DNA of 64,000 nt from Clostridia bacterium (GTDB taxonomy: Bacteria > Bacillota > Clostridia > Oscillospirales > Acutalibacteraceae): assembly GCA_017416345.1 (NCBI GenBank), contig JAFQCR010000011.1, positions 41,110 through 105,109 of the forward strand. The letters run 5' to 3'. Each line of letters starts with the position of its first letter. Position 1 is the stretch's first letter. The notes under the pieces are model-generated. The model searched no databases. It worked only from the letters and a program-made list of their open reading frames with translations, and was not told the origin of the DNA. Below, piece after piece: positions 52,728 through 62,059 of this stretch. The position numbers and the translations under genes were made by a program.

Positions 52728-55633
52728 TTTCTGTCATCTCCGTTCCAGCCTACAACAACCACTCCCAAGGGTGCAAGCTTAAGGGTCAAGGTGGTTTTGC
52801 CGTTTTCAGAGGTCTGTGAGATAAGCTCCACTCCGTCGGAGACCTCAAATTCATTTATATCGTCAGGTAATCCGTACTCGTAGTTATTTACGGTTACGTT
52901 AACCTCGGCTTCGGAAAGACTGCTGTTGATAACAAACAGCTTGCGGTTTTGGTCTTCGTCCTCCCAGCCTGCCGCAACCACCGCCTTGTGGTGGTTCATA
53001 AACTTTCCTCGAAGGTACGGAGAGGTATCAACAAGCTCAAGCTTGCCGCCTACAACGGGAGGTCTTAACATTTCGGCAACGGTGAAAAAGTCGGCATATT
53101 GCCACCTTAAATTGGCCAGCTTTTTGAGTATCGGGAACTGCTTTTCATCGTCAACGATCTCGGGATGTATCCAGCCAAGCTGCTGTCCGTAGGCGAAGGC
53201 TTCGGCCGTCTGATAGCGGAAATAAACATCATCGTCACGCTTGGTTGGGGAGACGACTCGACCGAAGTTGACTATTCTTCCGCCGTAAACATAAGGGAAA
53301 GCAGGCACCTGATCGGGCAGCACCCACGTCCACGAAAGGAAGGCATCAAGACTTTCGGCATACACCTCAGAGTTTGATTCGCTGGTCATGGCGAACTCGG
53401 GCGGAACATCCTTTCTGAGGCCCTCAATAAGCTCGGCATAAGCCTTCCACCAATAGCTTCCGTAGCCCTTCGGATGCAGGTGATTTTCATCACAGCACAT
53501 ATTGTAGGCCGCCGAGATGACGTCAAGGTAGATTCCGTCAACCTTGTAATCGGTATAAAGTCGGTGCACAAGGTGACGCAACTCCTCTTTCCAGAAGGCG
53601 GTCGTGGGGCACATTCTGGCAAACTGAACACGGATGCCGTTTGGCTCGGTGCTGGCGTGGGCATTGACTATTGTTTCACCTGACATATTTTTGGCCGATG
53701 CAGGCATTGCTTCTTTTTCAAAGCGGAAATCGTCGCCTCGGTTGTCGTGGCGGTCCCACGAATATCCGCTGACATAAGGAACAACCTTTATGTCGGCATC
53801 CTTCAATAGCTTTACACCCTTTTTAAAGTCGGGGCGTGCAGGGAAATAGTGCGGATTATCGTTATTAAACGGCACCCAATGCCAGTTATAAACGTGATAT
53901 GCGGTGGGAACACCTATTTCTTTGCGGAAACGGATGGCGGTGTTGTACCAATCCTCGGTGGTCTTGTCGGGATAAATATCCTTTAAGTTTATGGGCACGG
54001 GGTTGGCGTCGGGGTTTTCGTTGGGCAAAAAGTGCATTATCCAGACAGGACATTTGCGTATCCACTCGGGGCTGTCGGTACGGCCTCGGAGCTTGGGGAA
54101 CCATGAGGCTTTGGTGTGCACGAATTCACGGTAGATCCTTGTGGCATCAAACCAATCGCCGTCAAAGCTCTGGTAAACCAGCTCACCCGGCATGGTGAAC
54201 GAATTTCCTGCCTTGTGCTGATACGGCAACGGTACACGTACACTTAAAAATGCGCTGTCGGTCTGAGCGGCACCGGCTATTCCGAAAAATTTCATCGTGC
54301 ACTCGGGGTCGTGAACGCCCATATAAATGCCTTTGCCATTCTCGTTGTATACGGCGGTAAAGCCCATCGGCGTTTTTACACCCACCGGATGCTTTGCCTG
54401 CTGACACGAAAATGTGCGTGTGAAGTCCTTGTATTCCACACCGCTGCCAACCGTCAAGAATAAAGTATCATAACCACCCGTTACAAGCTGGGGATAGGTC
54501 ATTTGGCTTATTGACCAACGCTCGCTGAGGTTGACCACCCTCGTTCTCCACGAAATTCGGTTGAGTTTGGGATCGCAATAGGCATCGGCAAACACCGTTA
54601 TGCCGCTTGCACGGCCGCAATCGGGGTCGGACAGAGTGATGCGCAAAAAGTTCTTCGTTTGCAAGACATCGACTTTGCTCCAGCCCTCGCCCGAATCAAG
54701 CTTGTAGCTTTTTTTAAACTGAGTGTCCCAAAGGTCAATGTTGAAAAGCGGCATAGGCTGACAGCCGTCGGCGCAGGTAAACACGCCACCCTCGGTCTTT
54801 AAAAGCGTGAGCTTAAGCTCTCCCGACAAAAGCGTAATACGCTCGGTTTCAAACGGAAGTCCGTTGACCGAAAGTAACGGTGTCTTGCTGTCGAGCTTTT
54901 CAAAAAGCTCAAACATATCATCGGCTTTTTCAAATATAAACCAGGCTCCCGGTGCATTTGCACCCGAGAAGAAACGGTAATCTCCGCCCAAAAATCCCGC
55001 AAAATCGGGAAAAACCGAAACAAATTCGGCCTCTACCTCAAAAACAGGAGTTCCACCGTAAACACAGAAGGATCTGCTGCCACCGCTGATGGCAACAGCC
55101 TTTTTAAAGCCGTGCGGCTGAGTCTTGGTCCGCTCATAAACGGTCGGGTTATGGGTGACTACCTTTTCCATATAGTCAAGACCGTCGGGATTCTTCGGCG
55201 GCATATCAAAGCTCTTTACAAACGGCTTGCCCTCGGCATCAAGGTCATAGCCTATAAAATGCTCGGCCGTCATATTCTCCCAGCTTACATCCATCAAGCG
55301 AAGCTCGATATCCGTGAGCCTCTGCTCGCAGCCGTAGTCCGCCGACAGATAAAAAGCCTCAAGCTCTTCATCAAAGGTAAAGGTATAGGTTACGATGAGA
55401 CCCTTTACAGGTGCACCGTTTTCACTCGAAATGACCGGTGTACGCACAATGGCACGGTTACCCTCCCAGCGGATGGTAGTCTTGGGGTGAAACATATAGT
55501 AGATTTTTCCGCCGCTTCTACCAAGGTCGTGAAAAACCAGGGTGTTCTCCTTTTTGCCCTTGACGGTCACGGCAAGAGTATGATCCTCACGGATCGAAAT
55601 GTCAATTTTTTTGAATTTTGTATTGCTTTGCAT
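52724..55633 (-). CDS. Large putative glycoside hydrolase (DUF6259-like)
   Basis: 969 residues, no signal peptide, so probably cytoplasmic. An N-terminal beta-sandwich (residues 1-480) is followed by a TIM-barrel-like region (from about 520; SPEWIRKCPVWIMHFLPNEN, YHVYNWHWVPF, VPYVSGYSWDRHD, DGIYLDVISAAYNMC, FAMTSESNSEVYAESLDAFL) and a C-terminal beta domain (VNVTVNNYEYGLP). The Asp of DGIYLD and a Glu of TSESNSE are plausible catalytic residues by comparison with GH36/GH101-like enzymes; this is inference. ATG 55633 has AAGGAG 8 bases upstream. It heads a glycosidase, double-SIS and NagB-like operon, so it may release amino sugars from imported glycans. Confidence 0.75.
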   Translation of the reverse strand: MQSNTKFKKIDISIREDHTLAVTVKGKKENTLVFHDLGRSGGKIYYMFHPKTTIRWEGNRAIVRTPVISSENGAPVKGLIVTYTFTFDEELEAFYLSADYGCEQRLTDIELRLMDVSWENMTAEHFIGYDLDAEGKPFVKSFDMPPKNPDGLDYMEKVVTHNPTVYERTKTQPHGFKKAVAISGGSRSFCVYGGTPVFEVEAEFVSVFPDFAGFLGGDYRFFSGANAPGAWFIFEKADDMFELFEKLDSKTPLLSVNGLPFETERITLLSGELKLTLLKTEGGVFTCADGCQPMPLFNIDLWDTQFKKSYKLDSGEGWSKVDVLQTKNFLRITLSDPDCGRASGITVFADAYCDPKLNRISWRTRVVNLSERWSISQMTYPQLVTGGYDTLFLTVGSGVEYKDFTRTFSCQQAKHPVGVKTPMGFTAVYNENGKGIYMGVHDPECTMKFFGIAGAAQTDSAFLSVRVPLPYQHKAGNSFTMPGELVYQSFDGDWFDATRIYREFVHTKASWFPKLRGRTDSPEWIRKCPVWIMHFLPNENPDANPVPINLKDIYPDKTTEDWYNTAIRFRKEIGVPTAYHVYNWHWVPFNNDNPHYFPARPDFKKGVKLLKDADIKVVPYVSGYSWDRHDNRGDDFRFEKEAMPASAKNMSGETIVNAHASTEPNGIRVQFARMCPTTAFWKEELRHLVHRLYTDYKVDGIYLDVISAAYNMCCDENHLHPKGYGSYWWKAYAELIEGLRKDVPPEFAMTSESNSEVYAESLDAFLSWTWVLPDQVPAFPYVYGGRIVNFGRVVSPTKRDDDVYFRYQTAEAFAYGQQLGWIHPEIVDDEKQFPILKKLANLRWQYADFFTVAEMLRPPVVGGKLELVDTSPYLRGKFMNHHKAVVAAGWEDEDQNRKLFVINSSLSEAEVNVTVNNYEYGLPDDINEFEVSDGVELISQTSENGKTTLTLKLAPLGVVVVGWNGDDRK

Positions 55634-55656
55634 CAAAACATCTCCTTTATACCAAC

Positions 55657-55685
55657 ATTCTAACTAATATTTTTACAACAAACAA
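55657..55685 (-). promoter_or_regulatory. Promoter of the glycosidase operon
   Basis: On the minus strand TTGTTT (55685-55680), 17 bases, TAGAAT (55662-55657). Only the -35 is weak, consistent with an activator-dependent promoter. Confidence 0.5.
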
Positions 55686-55693
55686 TCAACAAA

Positions 55694-55724
55694 TCGATAT
55701 TTTCTATTTCATTTTTCGATATTT
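55694..55724. promoter_or_regulatory. TCGATATTT direct repeats between divergent promoters
   Basis: Two identical 9-base copies of TCGATATTT (55694-55702 and 55716-55724), 22 bases apart, lie between the glycosidase-operon -35 and the AraC-gene -10 (extended form TGGTATACT, -10 at 55729-55734). Two-turn spacing of direct repeats is typical of AraC-family operators. Confidence 0.45.
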
Positions 55725-55751
55725 GTGGTATACTTGAATGGGTGATGCAAT

Positions 55752-56549
55752 GTGAGTATCGAAAAATTAAACGAAATTTTTACTGCAGATTTCAATATTG
55801 ACAGTATTATCGCGCTAAGGCAAAACCGACATAGCCGCCAACACAGTTGGATGGAAACGCCGAGACGCATCAACGGACTGTTTCTGATAACCGATTACCC
55901 TGCGCACTATACACTCGACGATGGCAGCAGCTTCAAGGCAGAGGTCGGCGATGTTTTGCTTATGTCAAAAGGCTCACGCTATATTGTGAATTTTTCCATC
56001 CCCGAAGGCAAAAAAACTCACCCGTTGATGATAAATTTTCGGCTTGTTGATGCCGAAAATAACGAGATCATTTTGCCGACGGGAGTTGAAAAGCTGACCC
56101 ACGACGACCACACCCTGCTTCCGCTTTTCAGTGCGGCGGCACAGCACTACAAAAATTCGGCACACGCTTTGTTAAAGTCACGTGTGTTTGAGATAATCGG
56201 CAACCTCTTCCCTATCGAACCAAAGGACGAGTGTATGATAGCCTACATAAACCGTCACTATACCCACAGCTTCAATATTTCCGAGCTTGCCAAAAGCTGT
56301 GCAATGTGCGAGGCCACATACCGCAAACGCTTTAAAGAGCTTACGGGAGTTTCGCCGGTTCAGTACATAAACACCTTAAAGGTTCAAAAGGCCTGCGAGC
56401 TGTTGACTGACGGCGACCTTAACGCCGCCGATATTGCCGAGTTTTTGAGCTTTTGCAGTGTCTCGTATTTTTACAGAGTGTTTAAGGATATCAAGGGCAT
56501 GACCCCGGCCGAATTCAAAACCCTTGCTATTCTCAATCCAAAAAAATGA
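55752..56549 (+). CDS. AraC-family transcriptional regulator
   Basis: 265 residues, GTG start at 55752 preceded by a GGGTGATGC stretch; no ATG alternative is available. N-terminal cupin-like sensor (FLITDYPAHYTLDDGSSFKA, GDVLLMSKGSRYIVNF) and C-terminal double helix-turn-helix (FNISELAKSCAMCEATYRKR and AADIAEFLSFCSVSYFYRVF, ending GMTPAEFKTL). Divergent from the glycosidase operon, which it probably activates when a sugar ligand is bound. Confidence 0.88.
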   Translation: MSIEKLNEIFTADFNIDSIIALRQNRHSRQHSWMETPRRINGLFLITDYPAHYTLDDGSSFKAEVGDVLLMSKGSRYIVNFSIPEGKKTHPLMINFRLVDAENNEIILPTGVEKLTHDDHTLLPLFSAAAQHYKNSAHALLKSRVFEIIGNLFPIEPKDECMIAYINRHYTHSFNISELAKSCAMCEATYRKRFKELTGVSPVQYINTLKVQKACELLTDGDLNAADIAEFLSFCSVSYFYRVFKDIKGMTPAEFKTLAILNPKK

Positions 56550-56610
56550 ACCGTTTTGTAACAAAATCAAATATATTGTGTCGAAAGAGGTATAAAACCG
56601 CAAAATATAC

Positions 56611-56639
56611 TTGACATAATACACATTTAGATATAAAAT
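56611..56639 (+). promoter_or_regulatory. Sigma-A promoter of rny
   Basis: TTGACA (56611-56616), 17 bases, TAAAAT (56634-56639). The transcript would have an approximately 130-base leader containing a small hairpin, CCGGCT (56702-56707) with AGCCGG (56715-56720), of unknown role. Confidence 0.7.
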
Positions 56640-56778
56640 ATAAAAGGATGTGTAGATGTATTTTCCCTATTTGGCGAAACGGGTCAATACTTTTTATAAC
56701 CCCGGCTTACCCGCAGCCGGTCTTAGGTCAACCGAAAGACCTATCAATGCGGTTAATATATAAAAGGAGGTACCGAAA

Positions 56779-58320
56779 ATGTGGTACATCATTGAGGGTG
56801 TTGCCGCTGTTGTCGTTGCCATCATAGCATTTGTGCTTGGCTCCGCACACCGCCGCCGCACCGCAGAAGCCGCTATCGGCTCTGCAGAAGACGAAGCCAG
56901 ACGTATTCTTAATGACGCCATGAAGAATGCCGAGGCCAAGAAAAAAGAAGCAATTTTAGAAGCAAAAGATGAAATCATCAAATCAAGAAACGAGACCGAG
57001 AAGGAACTCCGTGAGCGCAGAGCAGAAGTTCAGCGCCAGGAGCACCGAATCCAGCAGAAAGAGGAATCTCTTGACCGCAAGGTTGAAAATCTTGAAGTAA
57101 AGGAAAACAAGTTAGCCGAAAGAGTTAAGATCGTTGAGGAACGCTTGGCCGAAGCAGAACAGCTCAAAAAGAGCCAGTTCGATATGCTTGAAAAGATCTC
57201 CGGCTTTACCGCAGAGCAGGCTAAAGCACAGCTTCTCAGCATGCTTGACGGTGAGCTCCAGCACGAAAAGGCTCTTAAGATCTCTGAATATGAACAGCAG
57301 ATCAAGGAAGAGTCTGACACCCGTGCCCGTGAGCTTATCTCCATGGCTATTCAGCGTTGTGCCGCAGATCACTCGTCCGAAGCAACCGTTTCGGTCGTTG
57401 CTCTGCCCAACGATGAAATGAAGGGCCGCATCATCGGCCGTGAGGGACGTAATATCCGTGCCCTCGAAACTGCAACGGGTGTTGATCTTATTATCGACGA
57501 CACTCCCGAAGCCATCACCGTTTCCAGCTTTGACCCCGTCAGACGTGAAATTGCAAGAATTGCTCTTGAGAAGCTCATTGTTGACGGACGTATCCACCCT
57601 GCCCGCATTGAGGAGACCGTCGACAAGGCACGTGCCGAGGTCGAGCGTACCATCAAGCAGAAGGGTGAGCAGGCAATGCTTGATGCAGGCGTTCACAGCA
57701 TGCATCCCGAGATCGTAAAGCTTCTCGGCCGTCTGCATTTCAGAACCAGCTACGGTCAGAACGTACTTAACCATTCTCTTGAGGTCTGCTACCTCACCGG
57801 TCTTTTGGCCGCCGAGCTTGGCGAGGATGTGACCATGGCCAAGCGTGCAGGTCTGTTGCACGATATCGGTAAGGCTATCGACCACGAGCAGGAAGGCTCG
57901 CACATCCAGTTGGGTGTTGAGGTTGCCAAAAAATACAAGGAAAACGATGCCGTTGTTCACGCCATCCACGCTCACCACGGTGACGTTGAGGCCAAGACCG
58001 TCATCGCCTGCCTTGTTCAGGCCGCCGATGCTATTTCGGCCGCACGTCCCGGCGCTCGCAGAGAGAACATTGAAAGCTACATCAAGCGTCTTGAAAAGTT
58101 GGAGGAAATCGCCAATTCCTTCAACGGTGTTGAGACCTCGTTTGCTATTCAGGCCGGCCGTGAGATCAGAGTTATGATCAAGCCCGAAGCCATTAACGAC
58201 GATCAGATGGTTCTGGTTGCACGTGATATTGTCAAGGAGATCGAAAATAACCTCGATTATCCCGGACAGATCAAGGTCAACCTCATCCGTGAAAACCGTG
58301 TTGTTGACTACGCAAAATAA
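56779..58320 (+). CDS. rny: Ribonuclease Y
   Basis: 513 residues, the usual length. Endoribonuclease that starts mRNA decay in Gram-positive bacteria. N-terminal membrane helix ([20 protein letters not shown]), a long coiled coil (about 25-190, rich in Glu, Lys, Arg), a KH domain ([20 protein letters not shown], about 215-280) and an HD domain whose metal site is [11 protein letters not shown] (H361-D362). AAAAGGAGG lies 8 bases before the ATG. Single-gene unit between its own promoter and a strong terminator. Confidence 0.97.
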   Translation: MWYIIEGVAAVVVAIIAFVLGSAHRRRTAEAAIGSAEDEARRILNDAMKNAEAKKKEAILEAKDEIIKSRNETEKELRERRAEVQRQEHRIQQKEESLDRKVENLEVKENKLAERVKIVEERLAEAEQLKKSQFDMLEKISGFTAEQAKAQLLSMLDGELQHEKALKISEYEQQIKEESDTRARELISMAIQRCAADHSSEATVSVVALPNDEMKGRIIGREGRNIRALETATGVDLIIDDTPEAITVSSFDPVRREIARIALEKLIVDGRIHPARIEETVDKARAEVERTIKQKGEQAMLDAGVHSMHPEIVKLLGRLHFRTSYGQNVLNHSLEVCYLTGLLAAELGEDVTMAKRAGLLHDIGKAIDHEQEGSHIQLGVEVAKKYKENDAVVHAIHAHHGDVEAKTVIACLVQAADAISAARPGARRENIESYIKRLEKLEEIANSFNGVETSFAIQAGREIRVMIKPEAINDDQMVLVARDIVKEIENNLDYPGQIKVNLIRENRVVDYAK

Positions 58321-58332
58321 TAAAACGCAAAG

Positions 58333-58364
58333 CTTCCGCAGTTTTTTAGCTGCGGAAGTTTTTT
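58333..58364 (+). terminator. Terminator after rny
   Basis: CTTCCGCAG (58333-58341) pairs perfectly with CTGCGGAAG (58350-58358), followed by TTTTTTG. Strong intrinsic terminator. Confidence 0.94.
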
Positions 58365-58371
58365 GTTATTC

Positions 58372-58400
58372 TTGTAAACTACACTTTAATATGATATAAT
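58372..58400 (+). promoter_or_regulatory. Promoter of the tandem-TIR gene
   Basis: TTGTAA (58372-58377), 17 bases, TATAAT (58395-58400), about 30 bases before the ATG. It lies directly behind the rny terminator, so the gene is transcribed independently of rny. Confidence 0.65.
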
Positions 58401-58430
58401 TAAGTAACTAAACTTTTTCGGAGAGTTATT

Positions 58431-61175
58431 ATGAGTGATTTCGGTGCTTTTTTACATTATAAACCGCAGGATACGAACCCCAAGAACTCGTCGAGGGTGT
58501 ATTTTGCCTGCCATCCGAACGATTTTTCACAATACTTTAACGAAACCTATGAGGATATTCTGGCTGCGGGTAACAGATCGGGCGTAACACTTACATTCTG
58601 GTACCGTGACCCCGAGCTTGAAGTATCCGAATCCAACCGTGAGGCTTTGCTTACACAGTTGGACGGTATGCAGCTGCTGGTGACCCCCGTTACCGAATCT
58701 CTGCTTTCCGACACCGATGCTGTAATGTCGTTGGAAATAGCATATGCAAAGGAACGCAACATCCCCATTCTTCCCCTTCTTTCGGATCAGCAGCTCATTG
58801 AGGAGTACAGCCAACCCGAAAACTTCGGCGATACTCAGTTTTTGAGTAAAAGCATAGCAGATGCCGATGCCCTGCCCTTCAACAAAAAGCTTGCTGACTT
58901 TTTGTCCTCGGTGTTGGTTGGCGATGAATTGAGAAAAAAGGTGCAGGCCGCCTTTGATGCATATATATTCTTAAGCTACCGCAAAAAGGACCGTGCCGCC
59001 GCACAGGAGCTGATGAGGCTTATTCACAAAAACGACTTCTGCCGTGATATTGCGATATGGTACGATGAATTTCTTGTGCCGGGTGAAAACTTCACCGAGG
59101 CAATAAAAAGCGCTTTGAAAAAAAGCGAGCTTTTTGCGCTGGTGGTCACCCCCAACATAACCGAGCCCGAAAACTATGTTTTAAAGCACGAATACCCCAT
59201 GGCCGTTGAAGCCAACAAAAGAATACTTCCGTTGGAGACCGTAAAAACCGACCGAGAGGCTTTAAAAGCAGGCTTCAAAGATCTGCCCGAGGTGACCGAT
59301 GCCCACGATCCTGCCGTTTTATCGGAGGCTCTGCTTGAAAATCTTCGTGAGCTTGCTATCCGTGAGAACGACACCCCCGAGCACAACTATCTGATAGCGC
59401 TTGCTTACCTGCACGGCATCGACGTCGAGGTTGACCATCAAAAGGCCGAGGAGCTGATGCTCTCTTCTGCCGAAAGCGGCCTGCCCGAGGCCATGACCAC
59501 CCTTTACAGTATGTATAAAAACGGAAAGGGCGTTGCGCGCGATTACGCCAAAAGCCTTAGTTGGCTGGAAAAGGCCTGCGACGTGTATATCCAAAGAACA
59601 ATGGCAGACCCCAAAACTCACCGTGATGCACTTATAGACACCCTGACCAAGCTTGCGGAAAGTTATCTTAATTTTGGGTACCACAAGAAATGCGAACGCT
59701 ACGCACGTGAAGCCATAATGCACTGTAAATTCGCCTTTAAGGACAATAGCGACCCCAAATATGCTTTGGAAGCACTTAAAAACGCTTTTGAAAGGATATC
59801 GGCTCAAATTGCCATGAGGGCGAAGGAAAACAACGGTTTTTCCATTGAGGATAGCTCAAGGTACTCTCTTGAGCTGTATCTTGAGCTTGAAAAGCTTTAT
59901 GATGAATTCGGCGTGCCGCAAGGCCAATCTGAAACGCTCGACACACTCATAGGCTCGGCATACTCGCAGATAAGTGTTTACTATTCCGCATTGAAAGAAC
60001 GTGAAAAAGCCGAATCCTATCGCCAAAAGGCCGAAACTTATATTGACATTCCTTCAGTGGTCAGCGACATAACTACCCAGATGTTTGATATGCTATCGTC
60101 AAACTCGCTTGATTACAATAAATACTTCGAGCTTGTTGACCGAATGATTGCGTATTATAAATCGGAGGTTGACAAACTTGCGACAGCGCAAAAACAAAGC
60201 TACATTGAGGAAATGATTTTGGTTGGTTCTTCTATAATTGTAACGACCGAATCGTTGGCCAAGCAAATATACGATACAAAGGTTGACGATCTGCCACAGT
60301 TGCTTGAAAAGGTTCACTCCATCATGGGAAAATGGAACAGCATTATCGGGCAATACGACACCGATATGGCCGGCAATGTGCCTTTGGACAGTCTTGCTTC
60401 GGTCTATGACTCTATGTGCAACATTGCACATCTTTGTAATAACGATGCCGATGTCGAGCACTTCAACGCCCTGCATTATAAGCTGGCCAAGCAGAGCTTT
60501 GATCTGTATCCAACCGAAAAGTCATTGGAAAAAATGGCCGTGGCGGCCAACACCTTCTGCTCCTTCAAATTACCGTCAGAGAGTACGCTTAACATCCTTC
60601 ACGAGGTGGAAAACGCCTTCTCGCTTGTTTACCGCGACGGTGAGCCACCTGCCGAAAGAACGACGTATATCAGCGCAATATATGAACTGACGATGCTGAC
60701 CTGCGAGGCTTTGGGCGATTTTGAAAACGCCTACATATACGCTGAAAAGCTGTACGGCATCGCACGCAAAAAGTTCCGTCATACCGGTAAATTTTCCGAT
60801 GAACTCTTTATGATCTCGTGTCATCTCAGCGTGTTTGAGTACAAGATCAAATCCGAAGACGATTACTACTCCCTTGTAAATTCATTCAAAAGCATCATTT
60901 CCCGTTGTGCCGAATTTATTAACCAACCGCAGAAATTCGGAATTTCGCAAAAGGATTATACCGAAGTATGCGTCAACTACTGCAACGCAATGTTTATGCA
61001 GGCTATAGCGTATTCCGACGGCGGCAATGACGAGCAGGCCGAAAGCAATCTCAATGAATGCTATAACGTTGCCAAACAGATACTTCCCCATTGCACCGAA
61101 ACTCAGCAGGCCGGATTGCAGGAAAAAATGGCACTTATCGAAAACTATTTCAACGGTGATGACGAAGAGGAATAA
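58431..61175 (+). CDS. Tandem TIR-domain protein with Sel1/TPR repeats
   Basis: 914 residues. Two TIR-like domains: about residues 20-160 (VYFACHPNDF ... MSLEIAYAKERNIPILPL) and about 176-290 (DAYIFLSYRKKDRAAAQELM, IWYDEFLVPGENFTEAIKSA, VLKHEYPMAVEANKRILPLE). Each keeps a Glu (E102, E254) where TIR NADases such as SARM1 have the catalytic one. Residues 325-400 contain Sel1-like repeats (NYLIALAYLHGIDVEVDHQK, YKNGKGVARDYAKSLSWLEK); the rest is helical and TPR-like. No signal peptide or membrane helix. TIR proteins of bacteria often degrade NAD or make cyclic-ADP-ribose signals in phage defence, but here no partner defence gene lies nearby, so the role is unknown. GGAGAG lies 5 bases before the ATG; own promoter. 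Confidence 0.82.
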   Translation: MSDFGAFLHYKPQDTNPKNSSRVYFACHPNDFSQYFNETYEDILAAGNRSGVTLTFWYRDPELEVSESNREALLTQLDGMQLLVTPVTESLLSDTDAVMSLEIAYAKERNIPILPLLSDQQLIEEYSQPENFGDTQFLSKSIADADALPFNKKLADFLSSVLVGDELRKKVQAAFDAYIFLSYRKKDRAAAQELMRLIHKNDFCRDIAIWYDEFLVPGENFTEAIKSALKKSELFALVVTPNITEPENYVLKHEYPMAVEANKRILPLETVKTDREALKAGFKDLPEVTDAHDPAVLSEALLENLRELAIRENDTPEHNYLIALAYLHGIDVEVDHQKAEELMLSSAESGLPEAMTTLYSMYKNGKGVARDYAKSLSWLEKACDVYIQRTMADPKTHRDALIDTLTKLAESYLNFGYHKKCERYAREAIMHCKFAFKDNSDPKYALEALKNAFERISAQIAMRAKENNGFSIEDSSRYSLELYLELEKLYDEFGVPQGQSETLDTLIGSAYSQISVYYSALKEREKAESYRQKAETYIDIPSVVSDITTQMFDMLSSNSLDYNKYFELVDRMIAYYKSEVDKLATAQKQSYIEEMILVGSSIIVTTESLAKQIYDTKVDDLPQLLEKVHSIMGKWNSIIGQYDTDMAGNVPLDSLASVYDSMCNIAHLCNNDADVEHFNALHYKLAKQSFDLYPTEKSLEKMAVAANTFCSFKLPSESTLNILHEVENAFSLVYRDGEPPAERTTYISAIYELTMLTCEALGDFENAYIYAEKLYGIARKKFRHTGKFSDELFMISCHLSVFEYKIKSEDDYYSLVNSFKSIISRCAEFINQPQKFGISQKDYTEVCVNYCNAMFMQAIAYSDGGNDEQAESNLNECYNVAKQILPHCTETQQAGLQEKMALIENYFNGDDEEE

Positions 61176-61233
61176 GCAGTTCTGTCTTCCCTGCATTTTG
61201 CAAGCAAAACAATAATTTAAAAGGATGAAAAAT

Positions 61234-61881
61234 ATGAACGACAGTATCAGAAAAACTATGGAAAATCTCAACAAAAACCGTATGGAGAGCTTCTTTGTTG
61301 AGACTAAAGAGGAAGCGCTCAAGACGGCTTTGTCGCTTATTTCCGACGGTGACACCGTGTCGGTCGGCGGCTCGGTGACCCTAAATGAGGTCGGAATTCT
61401 TGAGGCGCTCAAATGCGGCAAGTACAACTATCTTGACCGCTATGCCGCAAGCAGCCCCCAAGAAATGCATGATATTTTCCGTCAGAGCTTTTCGGCCGAT
61501 GCTTATTTCACATCGTCCAACGCCGTGACTGAAGAGGGCGAGCTTTTCAACTGCGACGGCAACGCCAACCGTGTTGCAGCTATGATGTACGGCCCCAAAA
61601 AGGTCATCGTTATCGTGGGCAAAAACAAGATAGTCAAGGACCTTGACGAGGCGCTCATCCGCCTTAAAACGGTGGCCGCACCGCTCAACGCAAAACGCCT
61701 TAATAAAGAGACCTACTGCGCAAAAATAGGTCATTGCGTGACAATGGACAACGGCAAGGAGCGGGATATGACCTGCGGTTGCCGCTCAAAAGACCGCATC
61801 TGCCGCAACTACACCGTTATGGGCGAACACCTCCCCGACCGTGTAAAGGTCATCATCGTAAACGAGGATCTGGGATATTAA
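61234..61881 (+). CDS. LUD-domain protein (LutC/YkgG-like)
   Basis: 215 residues of the LUD family (formerly DUF162). Conserved parts: VSVGGSVTLNEVGILEALKC, the SSNAVTEEGELFNCDGNANR segment and the cysteine cluster TYCAKIGHC ... CGCRSKDRICRNY. LutC-like members take part in lactate oxidation with iron-sulphur proteins, but LutA and LutB partners are absent here, and stand-alone LUD proteins are of unknown function. ATG 61234 has AAAGGA 8 bases upstream; an ATG 9 bases earlier lies too close. It follows the tandem-TIR gene by 58 bases on the same strand and may share its transcript. Confidence 0.85.
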   Translation: MNDSIRKTMENLNKNRMESFFVETKEEALKTALSLISDGDTVSVGGSVTLNEVGILEALKCGKYNYLDRYAASSPQEMHDIFRQSFSADAYFTSSNAVTEEGELFNCDGNANRVAAMMYGPKKVIVIVGKNKIVKDLDEALIRLKTVAAPLNAKRLNKETYCAKIGHCVTMDNGKERDMTCGCRSKDRICRNYTVMGEHLPDRVKVIIVNEDLGY

Positions 61882-61911
61882 CCTGCCGTCTCGGTTGAAT
61901 TGAACCTTAAC

Positions 61912-61940
61912 TTGACAAAACGCACGGTTCACGGTATAAT
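61912..61940 (+). promoter_or_regulatory. Promoter of the first paralogous secreted-protein gene
   Basis: TTGACA (61912-61917), 17 bases, TATAAT (61935-61940): consensus promoter. Transcription near 61947 produces a leader of about 113 bases that contains the duplicated structured element. Confidence 0.8.
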
Positions 61941-61942
61941 GA

Positions 61943-62045
61943 TTATAGAAGCAATTGACCGGCCGCCGAGAGGTGTGCAGCCGAAAACTTAAAATGTTTT
62001 TGAGAATAGCACACCGGCGAAACAGTTAGTGTGCTATTATGTTTT
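61943..62045 (+). ncRNA. Duplicated structured 5' leader RNA, copy 1 (candidate cis-regulatory element)
   Basis: An invariant 40-base core (61955-61994) begins TTGACCGGCC. CGGC near 61959-61962 can pair with GCCG at 61980-61983, enclosing CGCC-GAGA-GGTG, a hairpin with a GNRA tetraloop. GTGTGC in the core (61973-61978) is complementary to GCACAC (62009-62014), which itself forms a 9-bp stem ATAGCACAC/GTGTGCTAT (62006-62014 with 62029-62037) ending 8 bases before the AAGGAG site. The two pairings exclude each other, the logic of a riboswitch. A second copy precedes the paralogous gene. I do not recognise it as a known class. Confidence 0.65.
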
Positions 62046-62059
62046 AAGGAGATGTCGTT

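Noticed and set aside
56550-56778. Riboswitch before rny
   Set aside because: The leader has only one short hairpin (56702-56720) and no recognisable conserved core; reported only as part of the promoter note.
58431-61175. Thoeris defence system
   Set aside because: The tandem-TIR protein is not next to a ThsA-like SIR2/SLOG gene and its architecture (Sel1/TPR repeats) is unlike ThsB.
61234-61881. Lactate utilisation operon lutABC
   Set aside because: Only one LUD-domain protein is present; LutA- and LutB-like iron-sulphur proteins are absent.
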